64,000 nucleotides of DNA from Cladopsammia gracilis (lineage: Eukaryota > Cnidaria > Anthozoa > Scleractinia > Dendrophylliidae). The stretch spans positions 58,501-122,500 of the forward strand of contig JAJGOT010000202.1 of the NCBI GenBank assembly GCA_022457155.1, in the 5' to 3' direction. The translations under genes were made by a program, and so were the position numbers. The notes under the pieces are model-generated. The model had not been told where the DNA came from. It did no database searches and saw nothing but the letters and a program-made list of their open reading frames with translations. Of this stretch, positions 33,379 to 64,000 are shown in pieces (the stretch's first letter is position 1; the number at the start of each line of letters is the position of its first letter).

Positions 33379-36300
33379 TTACCGTTTTTGGTCTTTTATT
33401 TGATTTTCTTTACTTCTTCTCTCAATCTCAGACACTTCTACTGTAACTTCATGCGACACAGAGCCCTGTGATGTGAGAGGAGATGCTGCCTTGAGATAAT
33501 CCGAGCTGTTGAGATTAAACTGAATTGTCTCTGGAATATCTTCTGGGTCAGATGTGTCCTCTTGTACTTGAAGAAGTGTGCGTGATCGAACTGCAAGAAA
33601 ATAACAAAATTCAAATATTAAATAGATAATTACAATCAAAGCTCTCAGGAAGCAGAAAAAGAGCCCATAACTTGAGCTGGCCTCAAACGGGAATGATTCT
33701 CGTAAGTGGAGAATTCAGAAGAATGTAAAAGCTGAGACCGTAAGTGGGGGGGGGGGGGGGGGACTCCGATATGAAAATGATGGGGGTGCTTGTTGTACCT
33801 TTTAGGGGTCAAAATTTGTAGATTGGTACCGCTTAGGGTGCTCCTGTAATTCAATGTGTTCATTGTGTGTGGCAAAATAAAAATGGTCACGGTTAGAATC
33901 ATCTCGGTACCTTAGGGTACTGAGCTGAAAAAATACACATTGTATGACAATACATGTATGTCTTGTGTTGGCACGAGATTTCTGACAAGCACCCCTGTAA
34001 TTTTTATAGGGGAGTCCCCCAGGTGCAATTGTCCACTCAGAAAGCTTTGACTACGTGTATCAAGGACATCATCCACTTTATTTTGCATTTTATGCATTTC
34101 AGTAAATTTTGTCTACATTTCACTTGCACAAAATTCAGCTTCTTTGCATTGAAATGACTTTCAAGCACTAAATTAGAACAATGACTTACCAATAGCTGGG
34201 GCATATTTAGCCACAGAGTTCTTCTGCTCGCCAAGGTTGTTATTGATGGGAAAAAGAACCAAACCAAAAGCCAGAAACAGCACCATCAGACAAGTGCCAG
34301 CTTGAGCCTTTGTTGGGTGGGTGGATGCTACGAGTGCTTGAAGCTCTTTCAGTTGGTCAAGAAGGGTCCTAGAAAGACATTCATTATGCATTAATTATCA
34401 ATCTACCGTCATTCACATGTATAAACTCTTTGGTCAAAATAATATTGTTTAAACAGACGCTTAATTGTTGCCTGAAAAATGACTGGTAGCCCTGAGAGCA
34501 GTCTGGGTTTCATATTTGTTTTCATATTTTCTTTAAAATGGTAAGGGTTGGGGCATAAAAAGCCCATTTTGTGGTGAATGTATGTCAAATTTTGAAACTT
34601 TTCAGCCAAAAATAGCATTTGGTTGCTAAAATAATGCAGGGTTTTCAATAGAAGCCGGCTACCGGTGGTGTACCGCCGCCTACTTCGCCTCTCACCACCG
34701 GTTACTGAAACTGTAACTAAATCTCACATCACATTGATCACAAACAGAACTAAAAAAGCAACAACTTCAATCACTCTAGAAATATCAGAAAATCGTCAAT
34801 TTCATGCTCAGAATGCTGGAAATTGCATTCCCGAGCATCTAGATTGCAAAATGTTCTGCGGGGGCATGCCCCCCGATCCCCCTAATGGGACGGATCCCTA
34901 CATCTCCTTATCTGTTACAGCCACCTATTATACCTTGGCCAGCCGCCCACTACAATTCTTGATTATTGAAACCCCTGATAATGGCTGGTTAACATTTTAA
35001 AGTAAACAAGATCCATACAACCCAAAGACATCCCAAATAATAATATTTCTTAAAAAAATAGGTTAAATGAAGAGACATATAGCATGCATTTCAAGCCAAA
35101 TAATAAATATTGTAATCAATAATTGATTGTACTCTATCTTATACATACATGATATCTATCTTATTATCTATTGAATATCCTGGATGATTATGTACATGTG
35201 CAGACAATAATTAACTCACTTGTTTTGCTTCTCCAAATTAACTACTTTCTTTGATAAGTTGTGGTTGAGCTCTGTGCAAGCTTTCACCCTGTTAATGAAA
35301 AACAATTCAGTACAGTACATCAATTAGAAAGCAGCAGAAATAACTGCTGTTTTGTAAGCTGTTTTGATGAGGTAAAAGAAATACAGTTGAACTAATAGCC
35401 ACTTACAATGTAATTCCCGCTACAACAGCCACACCATATACAGTCGAACCTCGATTATCCGGACCTCGATTATCCGGACTATTCGATTATCCGGACTTTT
35501 TTCTCTGGTCCCAATTTTTTCATGAATATTAATTAGTTGTGATCGTGAAAACCCAAAGTCGCAAAAAGCCCAATGATCCTTTCAAAAGACTGTTGAAACA
35601 GCGTGTGTTATCCTGTGCGCTTTTCAAAATTCGCAAGTGCGACGAGACAAAGAAATATTCTGATGCGTTCAGCTGATATCTGATTGGCTCAATTGTTTTG
35701 TTGCCAAGGGAATTTCATGCTTGATTAGTTCCTTCCGCGTGGGTTATGTAAACACACGAGCGAGCGATCGTGAACTCAAATCAAAAACATGTCTGCGAAG
35801 CGAAAGCGGGCCGTTCTATCGGTTAAAGATAAGCAGATAATTATTTCACGTTTGGATAAAGGAGAGAAAGGAACAAATTTAGCTCAAGAATTTGGCATCA
35901 GCAAGCAGCAGATCTCTGACGTACGGAAGAACAAAGACAAGATCCTAAAATTTACTGACAGCATCGAGACAAGCGAAGGATTAAAACGAAAGTCCCTGAA
36001 GCTGGCCGATGATGAGCTGTTGGATAAAGCCCTGTACGCCTGGTTTATTTTGTTTACATTTCTATCTCATTAATATTCATATTTTCGATTATCCGGACTC
36101 TCGATTATCCGGACTATTTACCGAGGTCCCGACGAGTCCAGATAATCGAGGTTCGACTGTATTTGTTTTTGTCACTCAAATAACTTTAAATACTGAAACC
36201 CTCTGCATAACAGCCACCACTCTACGAATATGGCCAGACATTATTTCTGCCCAAGGGGACCATTGTAGAGAGGTTCGATTTCTACCATGCAAGTATGCAT

Positions 36301-39300
36301 TATTGTTTTATAAACTTGAGTGAAATACAAGGGTTTCTCCCAATGAGAAAAATCACATCTCAACACATGTGAAGATATCAATTTTTTATCAATTTTATAT
36401 AGATCTTACATGTATGTTGAACTCCACATCGTATCTCACTCACTGCACTCATTTGTATTATCTTCTATTTATCATCAAACAAAGTGGCTAAGTTCAACAA
36501 ACCTTTCCTCTAATCCTTCAACATAATCTTTCTTCTTCCGCCTACTTTCCTGTGCGGATTGCTATAAAATAAAGAAAACAGAACAAATTTAGATTGCAAG
36601 TTCAAAATTAATGTTCATTTGCTGTCAATTGTATTGATGTCATACATATTGTATGAATGCCACTTTACCAAGTGACACCTACCTTGTTCTTAATTTTTCT
36701 TCTCACTTTCTTTAAAACTTTTTCTTCAGCCTGTGAAGTGAGAACAGCAGATATAAAATACTCAAAAATTAAAATATGGACAACAAATATAATATAATTG
36801 TTTCTCACAATGCTGTGCTGTAGCAATACTGGATGACCCCAGAGACATCAACTTTTATCTGCGGGCAGGCCAGGCTAATTTGCATTTATAATAACTAAAG
36901 AGACAAGCTCTCAAAATAGTATTAATAATTATAATAATTATAATTGAATGCCATAACTTCTATACCTTGGTGAGCGGCATATCTGTTGGTATTGTAACCC
37001 CTTCTGCTTCCAATAATTTCAATTCCTCACTTGAAAGAACAAGCCTCTTTGCCTAAAAGTGGAAAAAATATATTATTGACTAAATATTATATCGTGATTT
37101 ATCACTCACCATTTTTAAGGCCACCAGATTGGGTTTTTAAAAATAAACATCTAGTACATATAAACAATTTCACTAAAGATTGGAACTCCTTGCCAAATAC
37201 TCTCATTGAAGAATCTACTGTTGACAACTTCAAGTCTGCCCTGGCCATACTGCTGACCAATGACAAAAACGTTCTTTAACAACCATGTCGCAATTGGAGG
37301 TTGGGTACCCGGGGATAAACCTAAGGCAGTGGTGAGACCCCAACCCCAAGATGGAAAACTGCCCGAAAGGCTGGCACCGCCCGCAACCCAGCCATGAGCC
37401 CCCCCACGCACCCCAGAGCACCCGTCACACTGACCACGTCAGTGGAAAAACAAAGTTGACTTCTCCACGCCACGTGAATCAACGATGAACGAAGGAAGAA
37501 CGACACGCAATGAGCCTGACCCCAAACCAAAAGACCGCTGACCCTGCGACTGCTAACAAGGCAAGCCGCTGACCTATCATATAAGGCACCCTGTAATTCG
37601 CCCTATAATGTATATGAAATGACCCAGCTACAAAAACGCCACGCTAAAACGCTGCACAAAAGACGCCACGCTAGACGCCACGCTAAACGCCACGCTAAAC
37701 ACTAAACGCTATCAACATTCGGTCGAGGGCACGCTAACTATGTGCTGCCCAACATAATCACACCAACACAATGACTGCTCCTAGTTGTTAACTGGTTTAA
37801 ATTTCATTTAACTTCATTTAATTTTTAAATTTTGCACTTTACACCTGCACTGCACATTCGCATGTATGGGACACCTTTGCAGATTATGATATATAAATAA
37901 ATTATACACATGAAGTAAATGTTTTGTTCAACTGAAGATTAAAAGAGGCAGACATTATACAGTCAAACCTGTATTAAATGGACACCCTTGGGACCCTCGC
38001 TAGTGATGTCTGCTTAATACAGGTTCTAATATATTGCACAGTAATAGTAAATTATTGACCCTTTTACATCTCCAATTGTTTATTATACCCACACGTACAT
38101 GGAAAACATGCTTTATAGAAGTAGATGGTAATCCTGTAATCTAATAAAAATGCATTCTAAAAACGTTTTAATTGTCCATTTAATACACGTTTTGTTTAAC
38201 AAAATGGCCTAATTTTGGTATCTGTGTCCACTTAATGGAGTGGTTCACTGAATACAGGTTTGTTTTACAGTAAATATGGGAAGAAAATTTAAGGACCTAT
38301 GTATCGCCGGCTGCTGGCACATTTTGACTGGGCTGTAAGCTAGTGTCTGCTTAATAGAGGGTGTCCACTTAACATGGGGTCTGCTTAATACAGGTTTCAC
38401 TGTACAATGTATATCAGACTGAGTGTCCTTGAGCTTTTACATACTTTGTTAGTGTGAGTGGCAGTTGGTAGACACACAGTCACAGTTGTTGTAGGTTGAC
38501 TTAATGCAACTGTAGATGATGTCACTGTAGGTGTTGGTAGACTAGCAGTGATTGTGTTTAACTCTGAATTATCTGTGCTTCCTTCAAATGCAGGTAAATC
38601 AAAATCAACATTCAAACCTATAAAGATGTGCAAAAAAGGTTTGTTAGTCATTAAGACTTCAATGCTAGCTGCATGTATGTTTTGAAACATTAAAAATCAT
38701 AGTTTCCGGTTTACAGGCATGCATGCAACTTTATGCTCCAATCAACTAACAGGGTACATGTATATTTTATTTTTCTTCTGAACCTTTACCTCTCCTTGCA
38801 ACAACATATATATCTGAGCAAACACAATATTTCCTAGCTTATTGTGGGTTACTGAAAAAATATAGTCAAAATTTGAGTACAACTGTTGTAGTTTAGAGAT
38901 GAAAATTTACAAAAAAAAAAACGTTTTGCTTTATTTTAGATGATGACTCTGCAACAACCGAAAATGAAAACTACATTATGTAAACTCATCTGAATTTTTT
39001 TAACCCTCCAAAACCTAAACCATAACACAGACACCAAACTATCTGCAAGTATGGAGGCAATGCTAATATATTAATATTGGAGCACATTTTTGGGAACACA
39101 TTCTGACCATTCCAAAAACAGAATAACTCTAGATGTATATAAGAAATCTATTCCTCTTGTAAAAATAAGGAAAGAAGTTGCTAAATCTGACTAAGTCAAC
39201 CTGGAAAATTTTTGGCACATAAGAATGTAAACAACATGATTTTGTTGGCATATTCTGATTTCAGAATGACCAGAATAAATTATGTTCTAAGAAATGCACT

Positions 39301-40959
39301 CTTGCAGGTCTCTAAGGAAACAAGCAAACTGTTCATAATAAGGTGTCCCAGAATAAAGGCTTGGTTTGTAGATGTACATATATGTACAAAAGCACAGAGG
39401 TATAAATACCTTCAAGATCAATGGTGAAGTCCTCGTTGGTTTGTGCAAAACCAGGTGATGCTGATGCCAAGCTAAGAATTTCACTCAACTCACCATCATC
39501 CATGGCATCTGGACTGGGTGTCATGTATGATTCAGATGAGGTGCTCTCACTATGTGGTGGAGAAACGTCACCAAAGACTGGAAAGTCTTGTCCAAACAGA
39601 AGATTAAGGATATCATCGTCATCACTGTTATGAATGTTATCCTCGAAAAAATTTAGGAAATAGTCACACTTTTAGATTAATTTGGCATGTAAAGCAGTGC
39701 TAATATGTGTCACAAATACAGTTAATCTCGAAGTTACAAGAAAGTGGGTGATATGCCATACTGTACATGTATGTTTGGTGAATGATACATGGTTCAACAT
39801 TTGTTGCTCAAGAAATGTTGAAGAATGTTGTGACATGCTGAATGAGTAGAAAACACATTCAACATTTCAAAACAATTGACTGATGTCATTTAACGGAAGT
39901 GCCTGTTTCTATAAGTGGAGGAGCGGCGGTCTAGTGGTAAGTGTGTTGGACTTGTAACCTAAAGGTTGGTGGTTTGAGCCTGGTGTCTGCCGTCGTGTTG
40001 TTTTCTTAGACAAGAAACTTTACTCCATGCCGTCTCTCTCCACTAGGTGTATAAATGGGTACCAGCGATATAATGCTGTGGAGTAACCTTACAATGGACT
40101 AGCATCCCATCCACGGGGGAGTAGTGTTACTCTCAGTCACTTCATGCTACAGGAACGGGTTAAGCTCCGGCAGTTGTGAGCCATGAGGCTTGTAAAGACT
40201 TACCCCTTCCCTGTTCCTATTAATATTTTTCATTCAACAATGTTCAACATGGGACAATTATATCAATGTTCAACATTTGTTGAACAGCTGTTGATTAACA
40301 AAATGTTTAACCGTGTATTATAAGTTTGCAAATACAAAAGACAGCATTATGATCAATATTATTAGAATTAACGACTATCCTGTTGATTTGACTTGCTTAA
40401 ATCCAAAACTGCCATAGAAAATTAATCTTAGCATATAAACTTAAAGTCATACATAAAAACATTGCACTGAAGGAAGGGTATGAAGATCTTGAGCTATCGA
40501 TCCTTAATCATTTCCACTTCACATATTTGACACTGTACACAGCTGTCAAACAAACTTTATTGCAAAACGACAGCACTAAACAAGTGCTTATCTCAAAGCT
40601 AAAATAACTGAAGTGGCAGGAGCCTAGAAATTTCTTCGACATTGGAAAGTGACATGAGCTAGCTGATTCTTAAGTTTGAGCTTATATGTGTTTCATTTTC
40701 GTAATAGAAATAAGCTTAAGGCGTTCGGTTGTAAAACAATTGCTGAAATGTATAAAGCTTATGAAAAATCTTGTGTACTGTAAAAGAGGCATTGATTCAC
40801 TAATATCGCGCTTGTTGTGTGGAAATATGCCAACTTTACCTCGTTCCATGTGCTTAGTAAATCCGCAGAGCTCGAAAATAAATCTTCCTCGAGCAAAGTA
40901 TCTTTCTTCGCGTACAAATGATCCAAAGTAACCGTGGAAGGAGACACGTCCACCACCAT
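33379..40959 (-). CDS. CREB3/CREB3-like ER-membrane bZIP transcription factor, complete (9 exons)
   Basis: Transcription factor of the CREB3 (Luman/OASIS) family: made as an ER membrane protein, cut in the Golgi by site-1 and site-2 proteases, after which the N-terminal bZIP part enters the nucleus. Exons: 40840-40959, 39410-39641, 38445-38617, 36966-37052, 36683-36730, 36503-36561, 35220-35288, 34190-34368 and 33379-33590. They join in frame to 1179 nt, 392 residues plus stop. Residues 1-175 are acidic and Ser/Thr-rich (activation domain). Residues 176-204 (LVLSSEELKLLEAEGVTIPT) are the CREB3-family block before the basic region. The basic region KNKQSAQESRRKKK and a leucine zipper follow; a transmembrane helix is at about 288-304, then an RSRTLL site 20 residues into the lumenal tail. 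The ATG at 40957-40959 lies in AAAATGG. Which CREB3 paralogue it represents cannot be decided. Confidence 0.93.
34190..37052 (-). CDS. bZIP, zipper and transmembrane exons of the CREB3-like gene
   Basis: Five exons (36966-37052, 36683-36730, 36503-36561, 35220-35288, 34190-34368) carry the family-defining part. The 48-nt exon encodes AEEKVLKKVRRKIKNK and the next QSAQESRRKKKDYVEGLEER, so the DNA-contacting basic region is split exactly between two short exons. Leucines continue in heptads through LEKQNKTLLDQLKELQALV. The 34.2-kb exon then encodes the membrane helix GTCLMVLFLAFGLVLFPI. The next exon opens with VRSRTLLQ; R-T-L-L fits the site-1 protease preference for R-x-x-L or R-x-L. Cleavage there is inferred from the family, not shown. 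Confidence 0.92.
34637..34977. mobile_element. hAT-like MITE in a CREB3-like intron
   Basis: CAGGGTTTTCAAT at the left, ATTGAAACCCCTG at the right, ATAATG repeated on both flanks. It contains the GGGGGCATGCCCCCCGATCC block shared with the 29.8-kb element. Confidence 0.7.
35441..36159 (+). mobile_element. pogo/Tigger-type DNA transposon, internally deleted
   Basis: Terminal inverted repeats begin CAGTCGAACCTCGATTATCC at the left and end with its complement (GGTTCGACTG) at the right, each next to a TA target duplication (35439-35440 and 36160-36161). The motif GATTATCCGGAC repeats inside both ends. At 719 bp it is far shorter than a full Tigger (2-3 kb) and keeps only the 5' part of the transposase. 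It sits in an intron of the CREB3-like gene, between the exons at 36503-36561 and 35220-35288, in antisense. Confidence 0.88.
35789..36073 (+). pseudogene. Tigger/CENP-B-type transposase N-terminal fragment (psq HTH)
   Basis: The open frame encodes 94 residues with the CENP-B/Tigger N-terminal helix-turn-helix: KRKRAVLSVKDKQIIISRLD, then LAQEFGISKQQISDVRKNKD. The catalytic DDE part is missing and the frame runs out into terminal repeat sequence, so this is a deleted remnant that could at most make a DNA-binding peptide. Confidence 0.8.
37103..37279 (+). pseudogene. LINE ORF2 C-terminal fragment in a CREB3-like intron
   Basis: The frame reads INNFTKDWNSLPNTLIEEST then VDNFKSALAILLTN before the stop, the WNSLP hallmark of a LINE end. 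It begins within 60 bp of the exon at 36966-37052 and runs opposite to the gene. Downstream sequence to about 37.9 kb is probably its 3' UTR. Confidence 0.6.
37960..38402. mobile_element. pogo/Tc1-like MITE in a CREB3-like intron
   Basis: The ends read CAGTCAAACCTGTATTAAAT and its imperfect complement ending AACAGG/TTTCACTG style at the right, flanked by TA. Inside are repeated GGACACC/GTGTCC and TTAATACAGG blocks. There is no coding potential. Confidence 0.75.
39913..40220 (+). mobile_element. tRNA-derived SINE in a CREB3-like intron
   Basis: The tRNA-like head GGTCTAGTGGTAAGTGTGTT (A box), then GACTTGTAACCT and GGTGGTTTGAGCCT (degenerate B box), is followed by a body with ACAAGAAACTTTACTCCATG and GTGTATAAATGGGTACCAG. 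It lies in the first CREB3-like intron, antisense to the gene. Confidence 0.75.
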
Positions 40960-41115
40960 TTTGTCAAATTACGAATAACAAGTAACCAAAACTCAGCCAA
41001 CACATGCAGTTATACGTGGAACCTTCACTGTGTATCGCTTGTTGTCAACTTACAATTCTAATTTTAGCAGCAAACGTCATCTGAAATGTGGAAATGGCGA
41101 CGTGGCATACAGATC

Positions 41116-41126
41116 GCCGCCATTTT
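41116..41126 (-). promoter_or_regulatory. YY1-type motif in the likely CREB3-like promoter
   Basis: About 160 bp upstream of the CREB3-like start codon the minus strand reads AAAATGGCGGC, the core YY1 site commonly found just inside TATA-less metazoan promoters. No TATA box is evident between it and the ATG. The role is inferred from the motif and its position. Confidence 0.35.
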
Positions 41127-41339
41127 GAATACCGAGAAAACACTGGGAATGAATTGCCGGAAACCCATGCCTCCCCGGTACCTCATTAGCGGAAACCCAT
41201 GCCTCCCCGGTCAAAGCCACTAACCTGCCACAGGAACACCAAGGTCTCGTTTTAGCATTTTTTTTGGTTAATTTCATTTTATATTCCGAATATTTGTCAC
41301 AACAAAGATTTAGAGTGGGAAAGAAACAAAACATATTAT

Positions 41340-41432
41340 AAAGCAATTAACGATTGGGCCTTCCTGCCGAGTGAGCTCAAGAGACTGACGCCAAAAACGA
41401 TTTTTAAACACAAACTGAAACAGTTTTTGTAA
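41340..41432 (+). pseudogene. LINE ORF2 terminal fragment
   Basis: A 30-codon remnant reads KAINDWAFLPSELKRLTP and then IFKHKLKQFL before a stop, the same DW-LP-hydrophobic ending seen in the other LINE ends in this window. AT-rich sequence to about 41.8 kb follows. Confidence 0.55.
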
Positions 41433-41982
41433 AATCATTTTGAATTGTAATTTAGTATTTTAATCTTAGTTTTAGTTTTTACTATAGTTAGTCTTAGTTT
41501 TTAGCCGCATTTAGTTTTATGTATTTTTGAACTTCATTTAGAGGACCCTCCTGAAAATCACCTTCAGGTGATTGGAAGCCTCCCCTTAAAATATTATTTT
41601 TATTATTATTTTATTATTTTAAAGATTACAATTATGATTATTATTATTTTTTATGACAGTGATCAGTTTCATTTTAAAACTGTAATGTTGAGGAGTTTTT
41701 TTATTATACCATTTCAAATGTACATATCTTATCGTATTAGAATTTTAATGTATTGTTAATAGTTATTTTAATTGTTAATAAACATCTTGTTCTATTTTTT
41801 TTTTTAATTATTATTTTATAATTATTGTTTATGTGAAAATCAGTGAATGATCTCTATCTAAAGCATTTGATTTGTACATTAACGAGTGGAGTACCTCCAC
41901 CTGGACCATTTCTTACGAAAATCAGTTGGTACCTTCATCTTGAGTATTTCACATGCAAATCGTCCGTGTGTCAGTTGTCACC

Positions 41983-42089
41983 ATCCTCGGAGACCCAGGG
42001 GCAATTAGTTGGGCGCGACGAAAATCTGCTTGAAAACTATGCAGGTTTTCGTCGCGCCCAACTGATTGCCCCTGGTTCTCCGAGGAGGA
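41983..42089. mobile_element. Hairpin MITE with 9-bp target duplication
   Basis: The arms TCGGAGACCCAGGGGCAATT, GTTGGGCGCGACGAAAA and their complements flank a 15-nt loop. GTTGTCACC is duplicated exactly (41974-41982 and 42090-42098). A 9-bp duplication fits Mutator-like elements. Confidence 0.8.
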
Positions 42090-42099
42090 GTTGTCACCT

Positions 42100-42487
42100 G
42101 TATCGCGCAAGGCGCGAGGAAAAACCACGGAGCGTGAAGGAAGGCAGGTTTCGCGCGCGCCCAAAGTTTCCCATTCCCTTCTGCCACGTAGGCTATCCTC
42201 TACCGGGAGGCCTGTTCACGGGCTACGAAACGAAGTTAGTGACCCCAAATGTTCTTGCATGCTGACATTGGTGCCTCATTATCCAGCTGTGGCGAAAGTT
42301 TGAAACAAATCTGCGGTAGAAGATTTTCGCACAAACGTCCTTATATTGTAGAATGGGAACTGAAAATGATGGTCATTGGCAAGAGAAAGAGAGTTTGTCG
42401 TTGATTTGACAAAGTGTGGTGGTGGGGAATCATTCGATTCATGAGAGATTTCCATTTACAAATACAAATAGATAACTGAAAACCACT
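42100..42487. other. Intergenic spacer between CHD1 and the CREB3-like gene
   Basis: No feature recognised. Together with 41.13-42.1 kb this is the only sequence separating the CHD1 3' end from the CREB3-like promoter. Confidence 0.4.
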
Positions 42488-43271
42488 TTTATTTTCTTTC
42501 AAGGACACGATTTTTCTCCAAACTGTACAGCTAAATGAAGTCAGAAAACCTTTTTACACACGGATGCAAAATACAATAAAAATACCTTCTACCTCGAGTA
42601 CAAAACCTACATAACAAATTCCGGCACCAGATTTTTTTATCCCTGCACAGCAGCGAACGAACGATTACAACAACTACATGTTTAATAATTTTACTTCTCT
42701 TACAATGATGAAACGTTTTTGTAATAGGGATTTTCTACAGGAAGAGAACGAGACTTTCAAACGAAACGTTCCCTGATTCACGCATCATCATGATGATATC
42801 TACACGTAACTGTCACAGTTAACTATCAAATAACAAGCAATTTCAACTTAACTTAGGCAATAAATAAACTAAATACTGCAAAATATCTTCCCTGTATACA
42901 AGAATAGACTTTTTAAAGTCATTTCCGTTTTGGAATGTACTCTCTTTATATATAAACGCGGCAAACCGTTAAATCTGGATGGAGGTTTTGATTATTTTTT
43001 CAGTGAAAACTATCTTTTACATTTAGAGCAGTTTACTGATATGAACTCTTCTCTCTAGAATAGGTTCTTTTTAGAAGAAAAAGAAAAAAACAAGATCTAA
43101 AGAGAGAAACGACCAAACAAAAAGAAACAACACAAAACCGTTGAAATATGTAAAAATTAATAATCAAAACGTTTCTCTAAGTGGGAGGGGTGAGCCACGT
43201 TTCACTGTAAACCAAGAATGTGATAAAAACTCTGCGTCCAGTTAAAAAAATATATCCTGTATCACACGCTG
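42488..43271 (-). terminator. Putative CHD1 3' UTR and poly(A) signal
   Basis: The first clear minus-strand AATAAA after the CHD1 stop is at 42488-42493 (read as TTTATT on the plus strand), giving a 3' UTR of roughly 0.8 kb. No coding potential is visible in it. The position is inferred from the hexamer alone; an upstream or downstream site is possible. Confidence 0.4.
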
Positions 43272-63568
<20,297 letters not shown>

Positions 63569-64000
63569 CTGTGTTAAGATTAAAAAGACATTCACATACT
63601 CTGTAGATTGCATGTCCTGTATAAAACTTGGTGCTCAAGAGATCCATAATGTTGCTATTAAAGGGACACTGACACAAGGGCACATGTGTGTGCCAGTTTC
63701 TTAAATCAAAACTTGAAAGTTCAGCCTAAATTTTTCATGTTGAAGTTTCAATTTCAAAATGGCATCGACTAGTGGCAGACATGGTGGAAAACAAATAAAT
63801 TCGGGTTGGAAAAGGATATTTGAAGTGAGCCTGGTCTGCGCATGCCAATCTGTAAAGTGTTCCTTTTTAAAGTCTTTATATTATTGGTCCAATTAGTGGT
63901 TAAGTATAACTATTAACTAAGATTAAAGAATGCTGATGAGAATTTTGGAAGCAAGGGAATACCAGAATGGCAAAAAGCTTTACTACAATGTATGCCTCAG
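63569..64000 (-). other. CHD1 intron running off the window
   Basis: No further CHD1 exon is visible. TTAAAGGGACACTGACACAA at 63658 may be the left end of another TTAA element whose right end would be beyond 64000. Confidence 0.4.

Noticed and set aside
34665..35000. 111-residue plus-strand frame containing GGMPPDPPN
   Set aside because: The motif comes from a GGGGCATGCCCCC repeat shared with the 29.8-kb element; the frame lies inside a hAT-like MITE.
41843..42265. 140-residue plus-strand frame
   Set aside because: It crosses the hairpin MITE at 41983-42089 and has no family features or splice context.

Overview
The window looks like nuclear DNA of an intron-rich metazoan, most likely an anthozoan cnidarian (a stony coral or close relative). 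The reasons are an AT-rich background, short exons with GT-AG introns, vertebrate-like proteins, a very high load of short inverted-repeat elements (MITEs), tRNA-derived SINEs and truncated CR1/L2-like LINE ends. The species cannot be fixed from the sequence alone.

Layout. 1-17.9 kb: no gene that I can support; it holds TTAA-flanked MITEs, a pogo-like element, a large palindrome built of 106-bp repeats (6.7-8.4 kb) and a cluster of inverted-repeat elements (10.4-13.6 kb). 18.0-18.5 kb (minus): first coding exon of a BCL-2 family protein with BH3, BH1 and BH2, closest in flavour to BOK/BAK. 19.7-28.1 kb: SINE, LINE and MITE material, including a four-deep nest of insertions at 26.3-27.7 kb. 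28.4-29.65 kb (plus): a small two-exon gene for an 81-residue protein with a textbook BIM/PUMA-like BH3 motif; its promoter carries two CCAAT boxes, a palindromic CRE, a kappaB-like site and a TATA box. 29.8-33.3 kb: MITEs. 33.4-41.0 kb (minus): a complete nine-exon gene for a CREB3/CREB3-like ER-anchored bZIP factor (392 aa), with a pogo/Tigger transposon, another pogo-like MITE, a LINE end and a SINE in its introns or flank. 43.3-63.6 kb (minus): 28 consecutive exons of the chromatin remodeller CHD1, from just before chromodomain 1 to the stop codon; the N-terminal exons lie beyond the right edge. Its introns hold further MITEs, SINE pieces and a directly repeated ~450-bp element.

How the genes relate. 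CHD1 and the CREB3-like gene are co-directional, but nothing shows that they are linked in function. The BCL-2-type exon and the BH3-only gene lie 10.6 kb apart and belong to the same pathway (mitochondrial apoptosis). CREB3-type factors bind CRE/UPRE-like sites, and the BH3-only promoter has a perfect CRE, so an ER-stress-to-apoptosis link is a testable idea, not a demonstrated one. The BH3-only gene is the most interesting item. The most unusual non-coding structures are a TTAA MITE family with an internal minisatellite of variable copy number and three inverted-repeat elements with a tRNA-like pol III promoter inside.
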